Below, in pieces: positions 35,969 to 42,400 of a DNA stretch of 42,400 nt (positions are counted from its first letter, which is position 1; each line of letters begins with the position of its first letter). A model generated the notes under the pieces. The model had not been told where the DNA came from and searched no databases. It was given only the letters and a program-made list of their open reading frames with translations. A program made the translations under genes and the position numbers. The DNA is from Acinetobacter rongchengensis (lineage in GTDB: Bacteria > Pseudomonadota > Gammaproteobacteria > Pseudomonadales > Moraxellaceae), in the NCBI RefSeq assembly GCF_003611475.1, contig NZ_RAXT01000027.1:1-42400 (forward strand), in the 5' to 3' direction.

Positions 35969-37798
35969 TTAGATTTCTCGAACAGCGCCTTTCGAAGCAC
36001 TTGTCGTATGCATTGCATAAGCTTTCAAGGCTTTAGAGACTTTACGCGGACGCTCTTCCGCAGGTTTCCAACCTTTTGCTTCTTGTCTTGTATGACGATG
36101 CGCCAATGTTGCATCATCAACTGCCAAGTGAATGGTACGGTTTGGAATATCAATTTCAATACGGTCACCATCTTCAACTAATGCGATCGCACCACCTTCA
36201 GCGGCTTCAGGAGAAACGTGACCAATTGAAAGACCTGAAGAACCACCAGAGAAACGGCCATCTGTTAAGAGTGCACAATCTTTGCCTAAGCCTTTAGATT
36301 TTAAATAGCTGGTTGGGTATAGCATTTCTTGCATACCTGGACCACCACGTGGACCTTCATAACGAATCACAACCACATCACCTGCTGTAATTTTTCCACC
36401 AAGAATGGCATCTACTGCTGCATCTTGGCTTTCAAATACACGTGCTGTACCGTTAAATTTCAAGATTGAGTCATCAACGCCTGCTGTTTTAACAATACAA
36501 CCTTCAAGTGCAATGTTGCCGTAAAGGACAGCCAAACCACCATCTTTAGAGAATGCATGTTCTGCATTACGAATCACACCATTTTCACGGTCACCATCTA
36601 AACGCGAGTAGTAACGATCTTGCGAAAATGCTGTTTGCGTTGGTACACCACCCGGTGCAGATTTAAAGAAGTGATATACGTCTTCGTCTTCAGTACGAAT
36701 AATATCCCACTTATCTAAAGCGTCTTTTAAAGTTTTTTCATGTACGGTGGGTACAGATGTATCCAATAAACCTGCACGGTCTAATTCACCAAGAATTGAC
36801 ATGATACCGCCAGCACGATGCACATCTTCCATATGAACGTCTTGCTTTGCAGGTGCAACTTTACACAGTACTGGCACTTTACGCGATAAACGATCAATAT
36901 CATCCATAGTGAAATCAACTTCTGCTTCGTGCGCAGCCGCCAACAAGTGAAGAACCGTATTGGTCGAACCACCCATTGCGATGTCTAAAGTCATGGCATT
37001 TTCATACGATGCTTTTGTTGCAATTGAGCGAGGAAGAATACTGTAATCTTCTTGTTCATAATGGCGTTTTGCAAGCTCAACAATCAATTGACCTGCTTTT
37101 TCGAATAATTTTTTACGGTTGGCATGTGTCGCTAAAGTTGAACCATTCCCCGGTAAAGAAAGACCCAAAGCTTCAGTTAAGCAATTCATTGAGTTTGCTG
37201 TAAACATGCCTGAACATGAACCACAGGTTGGACATGCTGAACGCTCATATTCTGCGACTTCTTCATCGCTAAAACTGTCATCTGCTGCAACAACCATGGC
37301 ATCGACAAGGTCAATCGCATGCTCATTACCACGGATTTTTACTTTACCCGCCTCCATTGGTCCGCCAGACACAAAAACCACAGGAATGTTTAAGCGCATA
37401 GCGGCCATCAACATTCCTGGTGTGATTTTGTCACAGTTAGAAATACACACCATCGCATCGGCGCAGTGTGCATTGACCATGTATTCAACAGAGTCTGCAA
37501 TCAAATCACGAGAAGGCAATGAATAAAGCATGCCATCATGCCCCATCGCAATACCATCATCAACAGCAATGGTGTTGAACTCTTTCGCCACACCACCCGC
37601 TGCTTGGATTTGTTCTGCAACCAGCTGTCCTAGATCTTTTAAATGCACATGGCCAGGTACAAATTGCGTAAATGAGTTGACCACCGCAATAATCGGTTTA
37701 CCAAAATCTTCATCTTTCATTCCTGTCGCACGCCATAAGCCACGTGCGCCAGCCATATTTCTTCCATGTGTCGATGTTTTTGAGCGATAGTCAGGCAT
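35969..37798 (-). CDS. ilvD: Dihydroxy-acid dehydratase IlvD
   Basis: Fe-S dehydratase of the isoleucine/valine/leucine pathway, 609 residues. Cluster cysteines are seen in [12 protein letters not shown] and in the [18 protein letters not shown] region. The C-terminal part has [22 protein letters not shown]. The open frame starts 14 codons upstream, but GGAAG lies 6 nt before the ATG at 37798 and the product then begins with the canonical [19 protein letters not shown]. Single gene with its own terminator. Upstream palindromes may be regulatory. Confidence 0.97.
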   Translation of the reverse strand: MPDYRSKTSTHGRNMAGARGLWRATGMKDEDFGKPIIAVVNSFTQFVPGHVHLKDLGQLVAEQIQAAGGVAKEFNTIAVDDGIAMGHDGMLYSLPSRDLIADSVEYMVNAHCADAMVCISNCDKITPGMLMAAMRLNIPVVFVSGGPMEAGKVKIRGNEHAIDLVDAMVVAADDSFSDEEVAEYERSACPTCGSCSGMFTANSMNCLTEALGLSLPGNGSTLATHANRKKLFEKAGQLIVELAKRHYEQEDYSILPRSIATKASYENAMTLDIAMGGSTNTVLHLLAAAHEAEVDFTMDDIDRLSRKVPVLCKVAPAKQDVHMEDVHRAGGIMSILGELDRAGLLDTSVPTVHEKTLKDALDKWDIIRTEDEDVYHFFKSAPGGVPTQTAFSQDRYYSRLDGDRENGVIRNAEHAFSKDGGLAVLYGNIALEGCIVKTAGVDDSILKFNGTARVFESQDAAVDAILGGKITAGDVVVIRYEGPRGGPGMQEMLYPTSYLKSKGLGKDCALLTDGRFSGGSSGLSIGHVSPEAAEGGAIALVEDGDRIEIDIPNRTIHLAVDDATLAHRHTRQEAKGWKPAEERPRKVSKALKAYAMHTTSASKGAVREI

Positions 37799-38106
37799 TT
37801 GTACTTCCAACATTATTTGAGCTGAAATGAATTCAATCATTCATTTTGGCGGAATAAAACTGATAATCAGTCGAAATATATATACATCATACTATAAGAT
37901 GTTGTGTAACAGATGATCAAACGCAGGATCATTTTTATAGCATCGTGATTTATCACGAGTTCAATGATGATTAGTCAATCAAGTATTCTCAACACTAATA
38001 TAAACCGATATTTAAGAATACAATACAAAACTTATATGAATAATTTTTCAAAAAAACATAAATTAAAGTAATAAATTTAAATGAATTATATAAAATTCAT
38101 AGATGA
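37799..38106. other. Non-coding region upstream of ilvD with two palindromes
   Basis: AT-rich, no gene seen. Two perfect inverted repeats stand out: ACTGAT-A-ATCAGT (37859-37871) and TCGTGAT-TT-ATCACGA (37943-37958), 61 and 145 bp upstream of the ilvD start. They could be sites for a regulator of branched-chain amino acid synthesis. The remainder (about 37980-38100) is almost pure A/T. Confidence 0.35.
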
Positions 38107-38127
38107 AAAAGGCTTCCGAAGAAGCCT
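38107..38127 (-). terminator. Terminator after the four-cysteine protein genes
   Basis: AGGCTTC-TTCG-GAAGCCT on the minus strand, followed by TTTTTC. A UUCG tetraloop makes it stable. It ends the ata-tpgA-linked gene group. Confidence 0.85.
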
Positions 38128-38144
38128 AAATAATCCAATTTCAA

Positions 38145-38567
38145 TTACTTTTGTTTAATTAAATATAAACCTGTACATTGTTTGCCTTCACGATCTGTAC
38201 AAAGCTCAGCAGTTTTTGCAGACATCCAACGCAGACTCAATCGAATATCAGCATTGGTATAGTCTACAGGTTGTCCGCCACAGCCTGCCTTTTTATTATC
38301 CACTTTCACTTTCATAGCCAAAATATCTAAAGCTTTGGCATCATTACTTCTAAGTACAGAAAAATCACCTGTCATTCTTTTCTGTTTGGTCGTATAGGTA
38401 AACTGTTGTGGCTTAGTGAATTGATAGGTTTCTGTACATTGAGTCTTGGCATTATAAATCGACCAAGTTCCCCAAAAATCATTGGCTAAATTGACCTGTG
38501 ATTTATCAAAAGCTTGTGCTTGCATAGCCAAGCCTAAACCAAGTGCCGCGAATACTATTTTCTTCAT
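38145..38567 (-). CDS. Exported four-cysteine protein A, unknown function
   Basis: A 140-residue product with a signal peptide (MKKIVFAALGLGLAMQAQA). The mature protein holds four cysteines in the contexts TQC, AGCGG, ELCTD and KQC, likely two disulfides. It aligns by eye with the next gene upstream: a Trp-Gly start, then C-x-E-x-Y-x-F, the K/E-R-x-x-G turn, the DN-K stretch and the final C-x-D-x-x-G-K-x-C. I do not recognise a named domain. It is 24 nt after its paralogue and is the last gene before a terminator. With tpgA and the adhesin on the same strand, a role in adhesin export or the envelope is plausible but unproven. Confidence 0.7.
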   Translation of the reverse strand: MKKIVFAALGLGLAMQAQAFDKSQVNLANDFWGTWSIYNAKTQCTETYQFTKPQQFTYTTKQKRMTGDFSVLRSNDAKALDILAMKVKVDNKKAGCGGQPVDYTNADIRLSLRWMSAKTAELCTDREGKQCTGLYLIKQK

Positions 38568-38591
38568 TTCATGTTTCTCAAAGTATTTAAA

Positions 38592-39011
38592 TTAATGTTC
38601 TGGACGAAGATAAACTGGGCAGTTCTTTCCAAAAGAATCGATACAAAAATAGATTTTTTGATCCGATTCTTGCTTTAAAAAGTTCGTGGTAGATGATCCT
38701 ACCTGATTTTCTTGGCTACCAGTACAATCAGGTTTTTGATTATCGGTTTGGAAACCGATCACCACAGCAGGTAATTCAAAACGGTTGTCTTTGGTAATAA
38801 AACTATAGCTTCCCGAAACTCGCTCTTGATTACTTTCAATCAAAACCTCACCTGATGGTAAAAAGCGATATTTTTCAATACATGCAGTACCCGCTTGCAC
38901 TAAACCCCATTGTGGTGTTTTTTGTAAAACCTGAATTACAGAGGGTGTTTCTGCTTTGCTTACGCCAGCGAAACCCATCAATAAGCTGAATACAACGAGG
39001 CTTTTTTTCAT
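38592..39011 (-). CDS. Exported four-cysteine protein B, unknown function (paralogue of A)
   Basis: A 139-residue product with a signal peptide (MKKSLVVFSLLMGFAGVSKA). The four mature cysteines are in TAC, PDCTG, FCIDS and KNC, at positions equivalent to those of the neighbouring paralogue; C-I-E-K-Y-R-F and the E-R-V-S-G turn are the shared core. The frame opens with a TTG four codons upstream; I use the ATG at 39011 with GGAT about 7 nt before it. It follows tpgA by 40 nt on the same strand. Overall identity to A is low, so the duplication is old. Confidence 0.7.
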   Translation of the reverse strand: MKKSLVVFSLLMGFAGVSKAETPSVIQVLQKTPQWGLVQAGTACIEKYRFLPSGEVLIESNQERVSGSYSFITKDNRFELPAVVIGFQTDNQKPDCTGSQENQVGSSTTNFLKQESDQKIYFCIDSFGKNCPVYLRPEH

Positions 39012-39051
39012 GCTGTTATCCAATTCCCTGTCCTATTTAACTCTATCACTT

Positions 39052-39843
39052 TTACCATGAAACATTAACGCGGCGATTCGGTGCTAGGCATTCTATTAAT
39101 TGAATTTTTCTATTTACACCAGAACATTGTTGATAAGCATCTGTTTTGTTTTTTGCTTCAAATTGAATTTGCTCAACACTGACACCTTGCTGAACTAAAA
39201 GTTGTGTGACAGTGTTGGTTCTTGCTTCAGATAAATTTTGATTATATTGAAATGATCCTAAACGATCTGTATAACCAGAAACCTGTACCGTTTTACCATT
39301 AGTTTGTTTAATTTCTTCAACAATTTTTCCAATCACTTCTGGGTTTTTAATGCCCTTTTTATCTGCACGATCATAATAGAATAAAACTGTTGCTGATTGC
39401 GTAGAAGGAGAAATTGTACTTTGTTCAGTATCAGATTGATTATTGACTCCCCATGCCATTAGACCTTGGCACGCTTCGCCTTTCCAATACAAGTTTTTAG
39501 ATAAATAGTCTTTGTCAAAATCTATGCGTAACTGGCAACGCTTATACTGCGTTGAATCAGGTTCTCTGATATCAAGCACGTAATTCCAAGTTTTAACTGC
39601 AAATAAGCCTTCAGAAAATTGTGGATTTCCTAAAATATGGCGGATTTGATCTTTACTCAGACCTGTATCTAATCGTGCAACATTGTCATATTCATAACGC
39701 GGCACTTGTTTTAAATAACTGTCTTTCAGTTCAGGAAAGTGAATTTCTTGAGCCGTTTGTGTTTCTATCTCAGCAGCATGACTTAAAGACATCACTAGAC
39801 CACTGATTACACTTAACAGAATTTTTTTGTTGAATGCTTTCAT
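39052..39843 (-). CDS. tpgA: TpgA-like periplasmic anchor of the trimeric autotransporter (BamE-like + OmpA-like)
   Basis: A 263-residue exported protein (signal peptide ending near SHAA, residue 24). Residues about 56-130 look like a SmpA/BamE domain ([18 protein letters not shown], then TWNYVLDI). Residues about 145-263 form an OmpA-like peptidoglycan-binding domain with [20 protein letters not shown]. This domain pair next to a trimeric autotransporter is the description of TpgA, which in Acinetobacter sp. Tol 5 binds the adhesin and peptidoglycan. AGAGAG lies about 7 nt before the ATG. The gene is 63 nt after the adhesin, with a terminator-like hairpin between. Confidence 0.85.
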   Translation of the reverse strand: MKAFNKKILLSVISGLVMSLSHAAEIETQTAQEIHFPELKDSYLKQVPRYEYDNVARLDTGLSKDQIRHILGNPQFSEGLFAVKTWNYVLDIREPDSTQYKRCQLRIDFDKDYLSKNLYWKGEACQGLMAWGVNNQSDTEQSTISPSTQSATVLFYYDRADKKGIKNPEVIGKIVEEIKQTNGKTVQVSGYTDRLGSFQYNQNLSEARTNTVTQLLVQQGVSVEQIQFEAKNKTDAYQQCSGVNRKIQLIECLAPNRRVNVSW

Positions 39844-39872
39844 TCTTTATCTCTCTAAAATTAGGGAAGAAA

Positions 39873-39896
39873 AAGGAAGGTTCGTAAACCTTCCTT
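39873..39896 (-). terminator. Intrinsic terminator or attenuator between the adhesin gene and tpgA
   Basis: Minus strand AAGGAAGGTT-TACG-AACCTTCCTT followed by TTTC: a perfect 10-bp stem with a short T tract. It lies between two genes thought to be one operon and may lower tpgA expression relative to the adhesin. Confidence 0.65.
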
Positions 39897-39906
39897 GTCT
39901 AGTGAA

Positions 39907-42400
39907 TTAGTCAATTACGCCACTGATACCGATACGTACGCTTGGATCACCTTCAGATGCTGCTGCAACACCACCCGTGATCGACCAACGACCGTTATCT
40001 GCTGTTTTACGTAGTGTCACACCTACAGCGTTTTCACCACCATGGTATGCCGCACCTGCTGCATAAGTGTATTTACCAGGAACATAAGGTGCCGATTCCA
40101 TTGCTAATGCAGCTGCAATACCTGCATTGGCTTTTTTCTCAACATCATCGATACGGTTGTTGGTAACACGGAATGCGTTATCAAGCTTATTGTCCACATT
40201 ATCAATTTTACTGTTTAATGTTTGATCCGCTTGATTCAATGCATCAATTGCACTACCAACATTGTTATAGCTGCTGCCTCCCACATTGTAGCTTGGAGCA
40301 GTCGTGAAGCTACCTGTGATATTGTCGTAACCAGCTCCACCACCAAGATAGTCAACAATTGTTTGGTTGGTCTTATTCAACTGACTACCATTCACTGCAT
40401 CTTTCGATGTGGTATTTACCGCACCATCTTTAACACCAGTAACCACACGATTACCGTCCGTACCCGCTACACTTACTGAGGTACCACCTGTGTCTTTACC
40501 GACAGTAATTGGCGCAGATTTGTCAGTTTGCTGTACTAAACCAACTTTACCATCATTAATATTCTGTTGAATATTGGTGATATCTGTTGTGTTCTTATCA
40601 ACTTGCTGTTGAACATTCCACAATTGACCGCCATTCACCGCATCTTTAGAACCTTGTGCAACCGTACCATCTGCGACATTATTCAATTTTGTGCCATTGC
40701 CATTGTTATTCGATAATGTCACTGAATCTTTATTTGCATTGTCATATTGAACAGCATTGTTCGCAACTTGATCAACTTTGTTTTGAACATCAGTGATCGC
40801 TGTATCTAACTGTCCTTTATTGACTGCATCTGTTGCATTCACACCATTTGATACATTGGTAATGGTTTTATTACCTGCACTAATACCTGCTGTCGTTACA
40901 CTTGGGCCATTGGTAATGATCAATCCAGTATTACCTAGAGTGACATTCGAACCAACTGTTACGCCACCATTCTTAATAACAGTATCACCTGTAGTCAGCG
41001 AGTTAACATTCAAGTTATCTGCAAGTTTAACGGCAACCTTACCATTCTTCACTTCAGTTGAAATGTTTTTGTCATCACCAACAACTTCAACAGACTCACC
41101 CAGTTTTTTCTGTACAGTTTGTCCATCTTGCGCAGTTAACGCAAAGCCTTTATTAACAATACTTCCAGTAGCATCCACAACAGCATTGTTCAAGTCTCCC
41201 GCATTCACCGCTTTAGATGCATTTGCAACATTGGTGTAATCACCCGCACTTGCAACATTGCTCAAGCTCGTACCACCTGTTGTGGTGATCTTGCCAGTTG
41301 TTGCATCTTTTGTGCTGCTAGACGGTGTACCTGCAAAAGTTACACTGTCTTTATTTGGTGCACCTGATTTGTCATCATACTTCACAGCATAATTGTCTAA
41401 AGTTCCTTGTGCTGCGTTTAGTGTATTGATCGCTTGGTTAATACTGGTTTCAGCATTACCACTGCTATCTTTCACAGTCAGAGCAGTGTTATCCACACCA
41501 GCAATAATTTTGCCTGTGTTGTCTTGAACTGAAATACCATCTTTACCAATTACAGTTGAACCAGTGCTACCATCTGTACCATTGTTTACTGTAATACCTG
41601 TCAAGTTGTTCAAGTTCTTGTTCAACTCGATCGCAACTTTACCGCCACTAACTTTGGTGGTGATGTTGCTATCTGCACCAACAACTTCTACAGCCTCACC
41701 TAAGTTTTTCTGTACTTTATTGCCATCAGCTGCTTGTAATGCAAAGCCTTTGGTAGTCGCTGCATTGGTTGCATCTGAAACTGCATTATTCAAATCACCT
41801 GCATTTACCGCTTTAGATGCATTTGCAACATTGGTGTAATCACCCGCACTTGCAACATTGCTTAAGCTCGTACCACCTGTTGTAGTAATCTTACCTGTTG
41901 TTGCATCTTTCGTGCTATTCGCTGCTGTACCGTTGCCGTTACCTGCGGTAATGCTGTTGTAGTTGGTACTACCGTCAACATTCTTGTCGTATTGAACACC
42001 ATTGCTTAATACAGACTGAATTGCATCATGAATATTGTCCTTACCTGTACCACCAATGTTGGTCATTGTTATATTGCGTGCTGTTGGATCACTTGAGTTG
42101 TTTGTTGCATTACCACCAAGAATGTCTTTAACAGCTTCAAGGCCTTTATGTAACTGCCCGCCAGTAATCGCATCTGTTGATCCAGCAGCCAATGAACCTG
42201 CTGTCAATCCACTGATCTTGTTGGTCGTACTGTCAACAACAACATTACCTACCGTCACTTTGTCTGTGGTAATGCCATCTTTGGTGATCACAGTTTGATC
42301 ACCAACAGTACCCACTGTTAAGCCAGTTGTATCCAACTTGCTATTGCCCGCTGTAACGCTGTCAATCGCTATGTCTTTGGCAAGTTTTACCGTCAAGGTG
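39907..42400 (-). CDS. ata: Trimeric autotransporter adhesin (Ata/AtaA-like), C-terminal part
   Basis: Surface adhesin exported by a type Vc system. Only the last 831 residues are in the window; the frame is open past the edge and the TTG at 42396 is not the real start. The passenger is repetitive and Asn/Thr/Val/Gly-rich, with HIM-type motifs (DAITGGQLHK, DAVNKGQL, DAVNGGQLW, DAVNGSQLN), an FGG-like segment (YLGGGAGYD) and a coiled-coil stalk (SKIDNVDNKLDNAFRVTNN). The YadA-type anchor of about 70 residues follows and ends with GISGVID. A 200-residue internal duplication is present. tpgA follows. The name ata is by family; the class is certain. Confidence 0.93.
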   Translation of the reverse strand, partial: TLTVKLAKDIAIDSVTAGNSKLDTTGLTVGTVGDQTVITKDGITTDKVTVGNVVVDSTTNKISGLTAGSLAAGSTDAITGGQLHKGLEAVKDILGGNATNNSSDPTARNITMTNIGGTGKDNIHDAIQSVLSNGVQYDKNVDGSTNYNSITAGNGNGTAANSTKDATTGKITTTGGTSLSNVASAGDYTNVANASKAVNAGDLNNAVSDATNAATTKGFALQAADGNKVQKNLGEAVEVVGADSNITTKVSGGKVAIELNKNLNNLTGITVNNGTDGSTGSTVIGKDGISVQDNTGKIIAGVDNTALTVKDSSGNAETSINQAINTLNAAQGTLDNYAVKYDDKSGAPNKDSVTFAGTPSSSTKDATTGKITTTGGTSLSNVASAGDYTNVANASKAVNAGDLNNAVVDATGSIVNKGFALTAQDGQTVQKKLGESVEVVGDDKNISTEVKNGKVAVKLADNLNVNSLTTGDTVIKNGGVTVGSNVTLGNTGLIITNGPSVTTAGISAGNKTITNVSNGVNATDAVNKGQLDTAITDVQNKVDQVANNAVQYDNANKDSVTLSNNNGNGTKLNNVADGTVAQGSKDAVNGGQLWNVQQQVDKNTTDITNIQQNINDGKVGLVQQTDKSAPITVGKDTGGTSVSVAGTDGNRVVTGVKDGAVNTTSKDAVNGSQLNKTNQTIVDYLGGGAGYDNITGSFTTAPSYNVGGSSYNNVGSAIDALNQADQTLNSKIDNVDNKLDNAFRVTNNRIDDVEKKANAGIAAALAMESAPYVPGKYTYAAGAAYHGGENAVGVTLRKTADNGRWSITGGVAAASEGDPSVRIGISGVID
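41011..41315 (-). repeat. Internal adhesin repeat, copy 2
   Basis: About 305 bp matching copy 1 exactly 600 bp away. It encodes the segment from DATTGKITTTGGTSL through VQKKLGESVEVVGDD to GKVAVKLADNL. The part 41201-41315 is nearly identical to 41801-41915, with 52 bases identical in a row at 41211-41262. Confidence 0.85.
41611..41915 (-). repeat. Internal adhesin repeat, copy 1
   Basis: Partner of the repeat at 41011-41315, encoding DATTGKITTTGGTSL through VQKNLGEAVEVVGAD to GKVAIELNKNL. The offset is 600 bp, that is 200 codons, so exchange between copies keeps the frame. Confidence 0.85.

Noticed and set aside
40222..42298. Long plus-strand open frames opposite the adhesin gene
   Set aside because: They mirror the repetitive minus-strand coding sequence (low-complexity codons) and lack ribosome binding sites; antisense shadows.

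Overview
The window is chromosomal DNA from an AT-rich gammaproteobacterium of the genus Acinetobacter or a close relative in the Moraxellaceae. The evidence is the codon and base composition, the protein sequences (IleS, LspA, DnaJ, IlvD, Ppc), the trimeric autotransporter plus TpgA pair at the right edge, and the gene order ubiG-mupP-yciK and ribF-ileS-lspA-fkpB. I saw no rRNA, tRNA, CRISPR array, prophage or complete insertion sequence.

Layout, left to right. 1-2.7 kb: an acyl-CoA desaturase (cut by the window edge) and its ferredoxin-type reductase, divergent from a TetR regulator, with three matching palindromes over the promoter (a DesT/DesC/DesB-like module). 2.8-7.3 kb: dsbA; the ubiG-mupP-yciK cluster (ubiquinone synthesis, muramic acid recycling, dehydrogenase); a convergent MocR-type regulator. 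7.4-12.4 kb: a small lipoprotein, a LysR regulator divergent from a dkgB-like aldo-keto reductase and an MFS exporter, an exported START-domain protein and dapB. 12.4-15.2 kb: two tiny acidic exported proteins lie between dapB and dnaJ, followed by a small membrane protein. 15.2-20.3 kb: an RND efflux pump (adaptor and permease) divergent from its TetR regulator. 20.4-26.3 kb: ppc, an NCS2 nucleobase permease with a RutR-like site at its promoter, a probable regulatory RNA, and a TDT-family transporter. 26.5-31.4 kb: ribF-ileS-lspA-fkpB. 31.5-34 kb: a DinJ/YafQ toxin-antitoxin pair whose toxin is frameshifted, a LysR regulator and a TauE/SafE permease. 34-37.8 kb: a chorismate mutase overlapping a gene with two thioredoxin-like domains, then ilvD. 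38.1-42.4 kb: two paralogous four-cysteine exported proteins, tpgA, and the C-terminal 831 residues of a trimeric autotransporter adhesin that continues past the right edge.

The most notable item is on the minus strand at about 24988-24872, between the nucleobase permease and the TDT transporter. It is a predicted RNA of roughly 117 nt with five GGA motifs. Three of these sit in hairpin loops, and two of those hairpins have the ACA-GGA-TGT form favoured by CsrA/RsmA; the last is the terminator. Upstream lies TGTACG-N6-CGTACA, with the same 6-6-6 layout as the GacA/UvrY activating site. I read it as a CsrB/RsmY-type sponge RNA for CsrA, which would link the Gac/Csr global circuit to this locus. 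I do not recall this RNA being described in Acinetobacter but cannot check.

Start codons were moved inward from the longest open frame where a ribosome binding site or an upstream operator favoured it; the reason is given in each entry. Family assignments rest on reading motifs by eye, without database searches.
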